DNA of 41,762 nt from Minisyncoccota bacterium (lineage in GTDB: Bacteria > Patescibacteriota > Minisyncoccia > Minisyncoccales > CG1-02-41-26). The stretch spans positions 1-41,762 of the forward strand of contig JAQUKS010000006.1 of assembly GCA_028718965.1 (NCBI GenBank). The letters run 5' to 3'. The position numbers and the translations under genes were made by a program. The notes beneath the pieces are model-generated. The model was not told where the DNA came from, did not search any database, and worked only from the letters and a program-made list of their open reading frames with translations. Positions 14,964 to 21,969 of this stretch are shown piece after piece; position 1 is the stretch's first letter, and every line of letters begins with the position of its first letter.

Positions 14964-16274
14964 ATGTTTAAGATTGTTCTGAAAAAAAAGATTATCGCTC
15001 TTTTTCTTTTTTTCGGCCTTTTGCCTTTGGTAATCACTTTCATACTTACGGTATTTCAGATTCAGAAATCATTAAGAGAAACAGTAAGCAGTAATTTGAC
15101 ATCTTTGGCCAGCGAAGTGGCAAGCAGTATAGAAAAAACTGTCCGGGGGGTCTATACGGACGTCGAACTGCTTTCCGTCAATCCGTTAATCAGGTCGAAA
15201 GACGCCAGCAATGAAGAAAAATTATCCGAAATAACGAGGATACAGGATTTTTACGGGATTTTCGAAGATATCACTCTGATTGACTTGGACGGTAACGTAA
15301 TTATTTCCACCACCTATAAATATCGCGGCGAATGGAAGAACAAGCAGTGGTACCAGGATGCCAGAGAAGGCAAGAGTTCCATTTCTCCCGCCTACATCAT
15401 TTTGGGCCCGTATAAAGTGATTTTGTCTTCGGCCGCTCCGGTGAGAGACGAACAGGGAAAAATCATAGCAGTGATAGCCGGCCAGGTGAATATGGAAACA
15501 ATCCGGGATATTGTAAGCAGGATTAAAATCGGCGAGAAAGGATTCGTTTTCATAGTAGACAAAGAAGGGCGTTTTGCCGTTCATCCCGAGAAAGAAGATA
15601 TGCTTGCGGCAGTGCCTTATTCGGGCTTTGCCGGAGAGGTTCTTTCCAGAGACAGCGGGATAATAAATTATACCGGCCAAAACAAGGAAGAGATGATCGG
15701 CGGGTTTGCTTCATTCTTGGACACGAACCTGAAAGAACAGCTCGGGTGGCGTCTGGTAGTCGCCCAGCCCAAGGAGGAAGCCTTTGCTTTAGTCGCTATA
15801 TTTCAAAAACAGGTCATTGTGATTTTTTTAGGCGGATTGGTTCTTCTCCTGGGCATAGGCTATTTGCTTGGCGACAGGATTGTCGTTCCGATGAAAGAGT
15901 TGATTGCCGCGACGAGAAAGATTGCCCTCGGAGAGCTTGAAAGCAAGATCGACATAAAGACCGGAGATGAGATTGAGGAGCTGGCCCGGTCATTCAACAA
16001 GATGGCCGATGATCTGAAAGAATCAAGAGCCGACCTAGAGAAGTCGAAGAACATTTTGGAGGTGAAGGTGGCCGCCCGCACCAAAGAGTTGCAGGAACTT
16101 ACCAAAGGGTTAGAATATAAAGTAAAGGAAAGAACCAAAGAGCTTCAGAGCAGGCTGGATGAGCTGGAGAGATTCCACCGCCTTACGATCGGCCGCGAGC
16201 TGAAGATGATAGAATTAAAGAAAGAATTAAAGAATAAAGAAAAGCCATCCGAATCGGCCGGGAACAGGACATAA
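14964..16274 (+). CDS. dCache-HAMP/coiled-coil membrane receptor without kinase domain
   Basis: The 436 residues hold a first membrane helix (about 9-29), a double-Cache extracytoplasmic domain (about 33-275; ITLIDLDGNVIISTTYKYRGE, WYQDAREGKSSISPAYI, GFVFIVDKEGRFAVHPEKED, WRLVVAQPKEEAF), a second helix (about 281-303), HAMP (about 304-355; RIVVPMKELIAATRKIALGE) and a long coiled coil (about 355-436) ending without a kinase or methyl-accepting domain. dCache_1 domains commonly bind amino acids or other small ligands. The HAMP and coil closely match the receptor at 12895, so the pair could form mixed dimers or dock to the same partner. It sits between the PotD-like gene and a small unknown gene in one transcript. 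Confidence 0.87.
   Translation: MFKIVLKKKIIALFLFFGLLPLVITFILTVFQIQKSLRETVSSNLTSLASEVASSIEKTVRGVYTDVELLSVNPLIRSKDASNEEKLSEITRIQDFYGIFEDITLIDLDGNVIISTTYKYRGEWKNKQWYQDAREGKSSISPAYIILGPYKVILSSAAPVRDEQGKIIAVIAGQVNMETIRDIVSRIKIGEKGFVFIVDKEGRFAVHPEKEDMLAAVPYSGFAGEVLSRDSGIINYTGQNKEEMIGGFASFLDTNLKEQLGWRLVVAQPKEEAFALVAIFQKQVIVIFLGGLVLLLGIGYLLGDRIVVPMKELIAATRKIALGELESKIDIKTGDEIEELARSFNKMADDLKESRADLEKSKNILEVKVAARTKELQELTKGLEYKVKERTKELQSRLDELERFHRLTIGRELKMIELKKELKNKEKPSESAGNRT
15952..16243 (+). repeat. Duplicated HAMP/coiled-coil module, copy 2
   Basis: Gap-free match to 13529-13820 at the nucleotide level, including the identical block 15982-16019. Confidence 0.85.
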
Positions 16275-16297
16275 GCAGCTGATTCGTTTTTCGAGAC

Positions 16298-16906
16298 ATG
16301 CCTGTTGTAAGCGAGCAAGAAATCAAAAAAATATTGCGAAAGAAAGGCAAGGTGCGAGGAGCGGCTTTTCAGAGTATCGGCGATTTTATCCTGAAAAGAA
16401 AGGGTCCGGATGGCCTGGCAAGGTGCGAGGATCAGATAAAAAAGTGGGGTGTTGATTTTCATCTTTCCGAAATCGCTCCCTTGGTTTGGTATCCGATCGC
16501 CTGGGGCGCGCTTTTCGTTTTAGCGGCCCAAGATGTTTTCGCCTGGAGCGAGACGGAAATTCGGGAAATGGGCGGGGACGGGCCGAAGATTTCCGCTATT
16601 GTCAAGCTGATGTTCAAGCTTTTCCCGAATGTCGAACAATTGGCCGGACAGATACCGGGTTTCTGGCGCAAGAACTACACAGTCGGTGAAATAGAGGTGG
16701 CAAGCCTGGACAAAGCAAAGAAAGTGATGATTCTTCATTTGCGGGATTGCGCCTTTCATCCTTCGCTTTGCCGGTACATCGAGGGTTTTGCCGAAACGAC
16801 ATTTCGTTTTTCCAGGCCGAAGAATTCGTTTGCCCAGGTAAAGGAAACAAGGTGTTCGTTCAATGACAATGTTCCCTATGAAGAATACACTGTCCGGTGG
16901 GAATAA
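16298..16906 (+). CDS. Uncharacterised soluble protein of the sensory cluster
   Basis: I do not recognise this 202-residue protein with certainty. It has no signal peptide or clear membrane helix. It is rich in Trp and Phe (WYPIAWGALFVLAAQDVFAW, IPGFWRKNYTVGEIEV) and ends TRCSFNDNVPYEEYTVRWE. The order of a helical first half, an aromatic FWR-x-NY-x-x-G step and a final Cys-to-Trp strand faintly recalls HNOB/V4R-like or DUF2378-like sensory domains, but the haem or metal ligands of those families are not evident. It lies 23 bases after the dCache receptor and about 60 before the kinase gene, so a signalling role, such as an adaptor or a cytosolic sensor, is inferred from context only. Confidence 0.6.
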   Translation: MPVVSEQEIKKILRKKGKVRGAAFQSIGDFILKRKGPDGLARCEDQIKKWGVDFHLSEIAPLVWYPIAWGALFVLAAQDVFAWSETEIREMGGDGPKISAIVKLMFKLFPNVEQLAGQIPGFWRKNYTVGEIEVASLDKAKKVMILHLRDCAFHPSLCRYIEGFAETTFRFSRPKNSFAQVKETRCSFNDNVPYEEYTVRWE

Positions 16907-16967
16907 GGCCGTGCGAACCCTTAAAAACAATAAACAAATTCAATTTTAATTCATTTTTTGAACGAAA

Positions 16968-18539
16968 ATGGAAAACGATTTTTTTAAAAAAAGAGAGAAC
17001 GAACTGGTCGAGGACACCATTGTTCTGGGTAAGGCGGTCAAGAGTTTTTGGGAGGTTTTGCCTATACCCGTTTGCACCACCAGTCCCGTTTTTATCATTT
17101 TGGAAACGGGCAAATGGTTCGACGCTCTTTTCGGATATGAAAAAAACGAACTGGCTGGTGAAAGCCTGAAAGAGCTGGCCTTTAAAAAGGATGATTTCGA
17201 AGAAATCATCGGGCGTCTTTCCGGGGAAAGGAAGATTTCCAATGTCGAGGCTATTCTCCGGAATAAGGACGGGGAGAAAGTGTCGGTTCTCGTTTCAGCT
17301 ATTGCCCAGGAAGACGACCACGGGGAGGTGTTTTCTTACCTTTTTTCATTTATTGACGTTACTTTAATCAAAAAAACCGAGCGGGAGCTGCAGGAAAAAA
17401 TCAAGGACTCCGTGCGCAATGCCAGAGAACTCACCGACTCCAAACAGGCGCTGATGAATATTCTGGAGGACATTGAGCAGGAAAGGAAGAAAGCTGAAAC
17501 GGAACGGGATAAAACTCTCGCCATTATCAAAAATTTCGCGGACGGGCTTTTGATGATAGAGGGGGGTGTTATCACCCTGTTTAATCCCAAGGCCGCTGAA
17601 TTTTTCAAGATTTCCGAGAACGAGGCAATCGGCCGGGATGCTCAAGCTTTTGAGAAACACGAGATGTTTTCTTCGCTTTTCAAGCTTATAAAACAGAAAG
17701 ACAAGGATCTTTTTCGCGAGGAATTCAGGATGGCCAATGATTTGATTCTGGAGGTTTCTGGAGTTTATATCGGCAAGGGAGAGGCGTGTGAGGCCCGGAT
17801 GATTATTCTCCACGATATCACCCGGGAAAAGATGGTCGAGCGCATGAAAACCGAATTCGTTTCCATCGCCGCTCACCAGTTGAGAACGCCCTTGTCGGCC
17901 ATCAAATGGATTTTGAGCATGCTATTGGGAGGGGATGTGGGAGAGGTGCCACCCGAACAGAGAGATTTGCTTGAAAAGAGCTATCAGAGCAACGAAAGAA
18001 TGATCCGTCTCGTAAACGATCTGCTCAATACCACCCGCATCGAAGAGGGCAAGTTTTTGGCGAAAATCACTTCGCAGGATATCAAGGAGCTGGTAAGAAG
18101 CACCGTAGCGCCGTTCAAAGAAGAAGTAAAAAGAAAAGGCCTGGATTTTTCCTTTCAGTTGCCTTCCGGACGTTTGCCCAAGGTGGGCATTGATGTTGAA
18201 AAGATACGCCTTACCATCCAGAACTTGATGGATAATGCCCTGCACTATACCAAACAGGGGACAATAAAGGTCGCTTTGAGTTTCGACAAAAATGAGAACA
18301 ATTTTCTTTTTTCAATCACCGATACTGGCATAGGCATCTCCAAAGATGAACAGCCGCGGGTTTTCGGCAAGTTTTTTCGCGCGGTTTCGGCTATTAAAAC
18401 CGAAACCGAGGGCAGCGGCCTGGGGCTTTTTATCGCCAAAAACATTATTGAGGCCCACGGCGGCAAGATTTGGTTCGAGAGCAAGGAGGGCATAGGAAGC
18501 ACGTTTTATTTCACCCTGCCGGTCATTGCCAGAAGTTGA
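16968..18539 (+). CDS. Soluble PAS-domain sensor histidine kinase
   Basis: The 523 residues have no membrane helix. I see a PAS domain (about 25-135; GKWFDALFGYEKNELAGES), a coiled coil (about 138-178), a second PAS domain (about 180-290; NFADGLLMIEGGVITLFNPKA, FKISENEAIGRD), a HisKA domain with H-box FVSIAAHQLRTPLSAIKW (phospho-acceptor His303), and a HATPase domain (about 400-520) with N-box NLMDNALHY, G1 DTGIGIS, F-box FGKFFR and G2 GSGLGLFIAKN. All catalytic motifs are intact. It is the only kinase in the cluster, which contains two membrane receptors lacking one; it may take its input from them through coiled-coil contact. Two receiver proteins follow. Confidence 0.93.
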   Translation: MENDFFKKRENELVEDTIVLGKAVKSFWEVLPIPVCTTSPVFIILETGKWFDALFGYEKNELAGESLKELAFKKDDFEEIIGRLSGERKISNVEAILRNKDGEKVSVLVSAIAQEDDHGEVFSYLFSFIDVTLIKKTERELQEKIKDSVRNARELTDSKQALMNILEDIEQERKKAETERDKTLAIIKNFADGLLMIEGGVITLFNPKAAEFFKISENEAIGRDAQAFEKHEMFSSLFKLIKQKDKDLFREEFRMANDLILEVSGVYIGKGEACEARMIILHDITREKMVERMKTEFVSIAAHQLRTPLSAIKWILSMLLGGDVGEVPPEQRDLLEKSYQSNERMIRLVNDLLNTTRIEEGKFLAKITSQDIKELVRSTVAPFKEEVKRKGLDFSFQLPSGRLPKVGIDVEKIRLTIQNLMDNALHYTKQGTIKVALSFDKNENNFLFSITDTGIGISKDEQPRVFGKFFRAVSAIKTETEGSGLGLFIAKNIIEAHGGKIWFESKEGIGSTFYFTLPVIARS

Positions 18540-18576
18540 TTGCAATATTCGTTGCAAGGATTTAAAATAAACATAT

Positions 18577-18942
18577 ATGAAAACGATTTTGATTCTCGAA
18601 GACGAAACCATAATGCTGAATCTTCTTCAGAAGCAGCTGAAAGCCGACGGGTATGACGTGCGCGCGGCCGAAGACGGCGAAACAGGGCTTGCTATGATGA
18701 AAGAAATAAAGCCCGACCTGGTGCTGTTGGATATCATAATGCCGAAAAAAGACGGTTTCGAGGTTTTGGAAGAAAAACGGAGAGACAAAACCATAAAAGA
18801 TATTCCGGTTATTATTATTTCCAATTCCGGCCAGCCCGTGGAGCTTACTAGGGCCCAGTCTTTCGGAGTGGTGGATTGGCTGATAAAAACCGAATTCGAT
18901 CCCCAGGAAGTAAAGGTAAAGGTTAAAAAACAAATCGGATAA
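18577..18942 (+). CDS. Receiver-only response regulator (first)
   Basis: A 121-residue CheY-like receiver with acidic pair Glu8/Asp9 (LILEDET), phospho-acceptor Asp52 (LVLLDIIMP), a Ser in the switch position (IIISNSG) and the conserved Lys (WLIKTEF). The protein ends with the domain, so it has no DNA-binding or enzymatic output. It follows the kinase by 37 bases. It could act by protein contact or as a phosphate relay or sink for the second receiver. Confidence 0.93.
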   Translation: MKTILILEDETIMLNLLQKQLKADGYDVRAAEDGETGLAMMKEIKPDLVLLDIIMPKKDGFEVLEEKRRDKTIKDIPVIIISNSGQPVELTRAQSFGVVDWLIKTEFDPQEVKVKVKKQIG

Positions 18943-18970
18943 TCTTGGTAATTTTATTCGCCAATTTTCT

Positions 18971-19348
18971 ATGAGTAAAATACTTATCGTTGAAGATGAC
19001 AAATTTTTAAGAGAGTTGATGGTAAGGAAACTAAGCACCGAGCAGGGTTTCGAGGTGTCAAGCACTGTTGACGGCGAGAGTGGCCTGAAAACGATGAAAG
19101 AAATAAAGCCTGACCTTGTGTTGCTTGATTTGATCCTTCCGGGCATCGGAGGCTTTGAGGTTTTGGCGCGGATGAAGGATGACATTTCGCTGGCCTCTGT
19201 TCCGGTTATCATTCTGTCCAACCTTGGACAACAGGATGACGTTGAAAAAGGATTGAAGCTGGGAGCTGTGGACTATATGGTAAAGGCGCATTTTACCCCG
19301 AACGAGATTATAGAAAAGGTGAGGCAGGTTCTGGCAAAAAAGAAGTAA
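18971..19348 (+). CDS. Receiver-only response regulator (second)
   Basis: A 125-residue receiver with VEDD (8-10), phospho-acceptor Asp53 (LVLLDLILP), switch Ser (IILSNLG) and Lys in YMVKAHF. It is related to the preceding receiver (both have MKEIKPDLVLLD), so the two are likely duplicates that have diverged. It too lacks an output domain. The mutM start lies one base after its stop, so transcription very probably continues into the repair gene. Confidence 0.93.
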   Translation: MSKILIVEDDKFLRELMVRKLSTEQGFEVSSTVDGESGLKTMKEIKPDLVLLDLILPGIGGFEVLARMKDDISLASVPVIILSNLGQQDDVEKGLKLGAVDYMVKAHFTPNEIIEKVRQVLAKKK

Positions 19349-19349
19349 T

Positions 19350-20087
19350 ATGCCGGAATTGCCCGAGGTGGAAACAATCAGAAAACAGCTTTCGGAAAAG
19401 ATTATCGGTAAAAAATTGGACGGAAGGACGGTGACGGCCGTTAAAAGGAGGGCAAAAATTCTAATTATCGAGTTCGCGGACAAGACCGCCCTGCTTTTCC
19501 ATTTGAAGCTTACTGGCCAGCTTATTCTTAACGCTACTCCCGGAAAATATACCCGCCGGGTTTTTGATTTAAGCGACGGCAGTCGTTTGGTTTTCAATGA
19601 TGTCAGAAAGTTTGCCTGGCATAAAACCGTATCGAAACGCGAACTTGAAGACATTGAAAAGAATCTGGGGCCCGAACCGTTTGGACTTACCGAAAAGAAC
19701 TTCGCGGCGATGCTGGCCGAGAGGCCTCGGGCGAAAATCAAACCCCTTTTAATGGATCAGAAATTCATCGCGGGCATTGGCAACATCTATGCCGATGAAA
19801 TCCTGTTCGCGGGCGGCATTCATCCTCTGCGACAGGCAGGAACTTTGGACAAAAAGGAAATCCATTCGCTCTTCGCAAGCATTAAAAAAATTTTAAAAGC
19901 AGCCGTTCGCGCGGGCGGCTCGTCAGTGAAAGATTATCTTGATGCTTCGGGAAAAGAAGGCGGCTTCGCTAAGCATCATAAGGTTTATCAAAAAACCGGG
20001 CAAAAATGCCTTGAATGCGGGGGCGTTATCCGGCGCATCAGAATAGGCTCAAGAAGCGCTCATTTTTGCCCCAAGTGCCAGAAATAG
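19350..20087 (+). CDS. mutM: Formamidopyrimidine-DNA glycosylase (Fpg/MutM), shortened
   Basis: Base-excision repair enzyme that removes oxidised purines such as 8-oxoguanine and cuts the abasic site. The 245 residues start MPELPEVET (Pro2 nucleophile, Glu3) and include MDQKFIAGIGNIYADEILF with the helix-two-turn-helix, AGGSSVKDYL, and a C-terminal four-Cys zinc finger (CLECGG and CPKCQ). It is about 25 residues shorter than typical. The gap lies after IIGKKL, where the E. coli enzyme has an extra strand pair before the RRAKYLLLEL-type segment. The void-filling loop Met appears as Leu in HLKLTGQ. The start is fixed by the invariant Met-Pro-Glu. It abuts the second receiver gene and holA follows one base after its stop. 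Confidence 0.93.
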   Translation: MPELPEVETIRKQLSEKIIGKKLDGRTVTAVKRRAKILIIEFADKTALLFHLKLTGQLILNATPGKYTRRVFDLSDGSRLVFNDVRKFAWHKTVSKRELEDIEKNLGPEPFGLTEKNFAAMLAERPRAKIKPLLMDQKFIAGIGNIYADEILFAGGIHPLRQAGTLDKKEIHSLFASIKKILKAAVRAGGSSVKDYLDASGKEGGFAKHHKVYQKTGQKCLECGGVIRRIRIGSRSAHFCPKCQK

Positions 20088-20088
20088 T

Positions 20089-21012
20089 ATGCTTTATTTT
20101 CTTTACGGTTCCGATACCTACCGGCTTCAGGAAAAAGCCGGGGAGATTGAAAAACAATACCTGAAAGTAAATCAGGGCGTCTTGAATCTGGAAAAGTTCG
20201 ACGCCAAAAGCATAACTTTCAGGGACTTTTGGGAAGCCTTGTCCCAGCGTTCGATGTTTGTCGAAAAAAAGCTTTTTTTCGTTGAGAATATTTTCGCAAC
20301 TGACGCTTTTGCCGGAGAGTTTGTTAAGAAAGTCAAAGAATTGTCCGAATCACCGGATATCGTGGTGGTTTTGGAGAGGAAAGAACTGAAGACAAAAGAA
20401 GGGGGCCGCTTGTTCAAGGATTTAATAAAACAAAGCAATGTCCAGGAATTTAAAAAAATGGATGGCCCGCGATTAAAAGTATGGATTAAAAAAGAGGCCT
20501 CGCGGCGCGGAGCCGCTATTGAAGATTCGGCCGTAGGCGCTTTGATTTCATTCGCGGGCGGTGACTTATGGTGTTTGCACAACGAATTGCAAAAATTAGC
20601 CAGTCATTCCAAAAACATCCGCGAAGAGGGCGTAAGGTTATTGGTTAAGCCGAAAATAGAGACCGAGATTTTCCAGACCATTGACGCTCTCGCGCAGAGA
20701 GACAAGGTTATGGCTTTGCGGCTTTTGCAGAAACACTTGGATAAAGGCGACAGCCCCTTTTACGTTTTTTCAATGTTTGTTTACCAATTTCGTAATTTAT
20801 TGGCGGTAAAAGCGGCCGAGGGCAATCCCGAACGGTTGCGTAAGTTAAAATTGCACCCTTTCGTGCTTAAAAAGACTAGTTCGCAGGCCTCACGTTTCTC
20901 CCTGGCCGAATTGAAAAAAAATTACCAGAAAATTTTCAATCTGGACCTGGCTATGAAGACCGGCAAAATTATCGCCGATGACGGGTTGCGTATGATGATA
21001 GCGGAAATATGA
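20089..21012 (+). CDS. holA: DNA polymerase III delta subunit HolA
   Basis: The delta subunit is the clamp-loader wrench that opens the beta clamp. The 307 residues show the family pattern: MLYFLYGSDTYRLQEKAGEI at the N-terminus, VEKKLFFVENIF, DIVVVLERKELKTKEGGRLF, WIKKEASRRGAAIED, the GGDLWCLHNELQKLA segment, IFQTIDALAQRDKVMALRLL, and FSMFVYQFRNLLAV. The length is slightly short but normal for compact genomes. The gene starts one base after mutM and its stop is the first base pairs of a bidirectional terminator shared with rpsT. Confidence 0.9.
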   Translation: MLYFLYGSDTYRLQEKAGEIEKQYLKVNQGVLNLEKFDAKSITFRDFWEALSQRSMFVEKKLFFVENIFATDAFAGEFVKKVKELSESPDIVVVLERKELKTKEGGRLFKDLIKQSNVQEFKKMDGPRLKVWIKKEASRRGAAIEDSAVGALISFAGGDLWCLHNELQKLASHSKNIREEGVRLLVKPKIETEIFQTIDALAQRDKVMALRLLQKHLDKGDSPFYVFSMFVYQFRNLLAVKAAEGNPERLRKLKLHPFVLKKTSSQASRFSLAELKKNYQKIFNLDLAMKTGKIIADDGLRMMIAEI

Positions 21013-21040
21013 AAAAACGGCCCGAGTAGGTCGTTTTTTC
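21011..21040. terminator. Bidirectional terminator between holA and rpsT
   Basis: GAAAAAACGGCC (21011-21022), loop CGAGTA, GGTCGTTTTTTC (21029-21040): a 12-bp stem with one G-T pair. It gives a T run on both strands between two convergent genes. Confidence 0.88.
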
Positions 21041-21053
21041 ATATTTCTTTCGA

Positions 21054-21326
21054 TTATTTCGCCGCTAACGCCTTGTTGAGCGATTTGGTAAGGCGTGATT
21101 TTTTGCGGCTGGCCGTGTTTTTTTTGATTGTGCCAACTTTGGCGGTTTTGTCTAATGTTTTGTAAAGCCGGGGCAAAAGTGCCTTGGCCTCCGCGAATTT
21201 TTTTTCGGCAATCAAACTCCGCACTTCTTTGACAGTGCTCTTCATTTCGGTCTTGCGCTTGATGTTCCTTTTTTTGCGCCTTATATTTTGCCTTAACGCT
21301 TTTTGGGCTGATTTGGTAACTGCCAT
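21054..21326 (-). CDS. rpsT: 30S ribosomal protein S20
   Basis: The 90-residue basic helical protein matches S20: MAVTKSAQKALRQNIRRKKRN, an R/K-rich first helix, then MKSTVKEVRSLIAEKKFAEA and KVGTIKKNTASRKKSRLTKSL. S20 binds 16S rRNA early in small-subunit assembly. It is a single-gene unit with its own promoter and a shared terminator, convergent with holA; linkage of holA and rpsT is common in bacteria. Confidence 0.95.
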   Translation of the reverse strand: MAVTKSAQKALRQNIRRKKRNIKRKTEMKSTVKEVRSLIAEKKFAEAKALLPRLYKTLDKTAKVGTIKKNTASRKKSRLTKSLNKALAAK

Positions 21327-21346
21327 ATTTTTATTATGATGATGTG

Positions 21347-21375
21347 ATAATAACAGATTGCGGAGCTTTTTTCAA
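21347..21375 (-). promoter_or_regulatory. Promoter of rpsT
   Basis: Minus-strand TTGAAA (21370-21375), 17-base spacer, TATTAT (21347-21352), about 20 bases before the rpsT start. Confidence 0.65.
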
Positions 21376-21379
21376 GGGT

Positions 21380-21413
21380 TTGACGGGATTTTGTTCTTGA
21401 CGGGATTTTGCAG
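21380..21413. repeat. Short tandem repeat, period 17
   Basis: TTGACGGGATTTTG occurs at 21380-21393 and again at 21397-21410, giving two near-identical 17-base units. Each copy starts with a minus-35-like TTGACG on the plus strand; a TAAGAT lies 18 bases after the second. Confidence 0.75.
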
Positions 21414-21639
21414 CAAGAGTAAGATTAAATAATCAAAAAGTATATTGCAAGAAAGAAGATTTGGCAAGGCGCATGCAGAGAATGTCCGCTTTGAAGGGCA
21501 AAATCGCTCAAGGTGGTTAAAAGCTTTTCAGCGAACGACGATTTCAAAGCAGAGACAGCCGCCGTAGAAAAAGATGTCGTTCAGATCGCGCGTTTTTTTA
21601 CGCGATGAAATCAAAGTGGCCAATTAACAAATCAATTTT
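21411..21639. other. Intergenic stretch, possible leader or small RNA
   Basis: No convincing gene. GAACGAC (21533-21539) can pair with GTCGTTC (21576-21582), and a seven-T run follows GCGCG at 21593-21599, so a short transcript from the TTGACG repeats is possible. A 15-codon frame at 21472 has no clear ribosome site and I do not call it. Confidence 0.3.
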
Positions 21640-21954
21640 ATGGCTTTATCAATTCCTCCTGATATCAGGGTATTTTTGGAAAGAATAGTCGACGAAAGAG
21701 GTTATAAAAATATCACCCCCGAGTTGAGAGAACAAATAATCTCCAGCTTGTTCCCCAGATTGCAGGCCTTTCTTATGGCCGATGTGGCTAAGCATCTACC
21801 CGACAATGATGCCAGAGAACTGGACAAAATGCTTGAAGACGGCCAAATTGACCAGGAGAAAGCGACTGCTTTTTTCAAAGAGCGCATAAAAAATCTTGAT
21901 GAAATCCTGGCTGGGGCTATGTTGGAATTTCGCGCCGTTTATTTGAACGGCTGA
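21640..21954 (+). CDS. Small helical protein of unknown function
   Basis: A 104-residue acidic, mostly helical protein without signal peptide or membrane segment (IPPDIRVFLERIVDERGYKN, LREQIISSLFPRLQAFLMAD, LDEILAGAMLEFRAVYLNG). It may belong to a CPR-restricted family such as DUF5663, but I cannot confirm this. It lies 15 bases before the 1654-residue gene and is probably co-translated with it, so a partner role is plausible. Confidence 0.65.
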   Translation: MALSIPPDIRVFLERIVDERGYKNITPELREQIISSLFPRLQAFLMADVAKHLPDNDARELDKMLEDGQIDQEKATAFFKERIKNLDEILAGAMLEFRAVYLNG

Positions 21955-21969
21955 TTTTTTTATAAATCT

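Noticed and set aside
21472-21519. A 15-codon open frame upstream of the 104-residue gene
   Set aside because: No clear ribosome site and no recognisable product; frames this short occur by chance.
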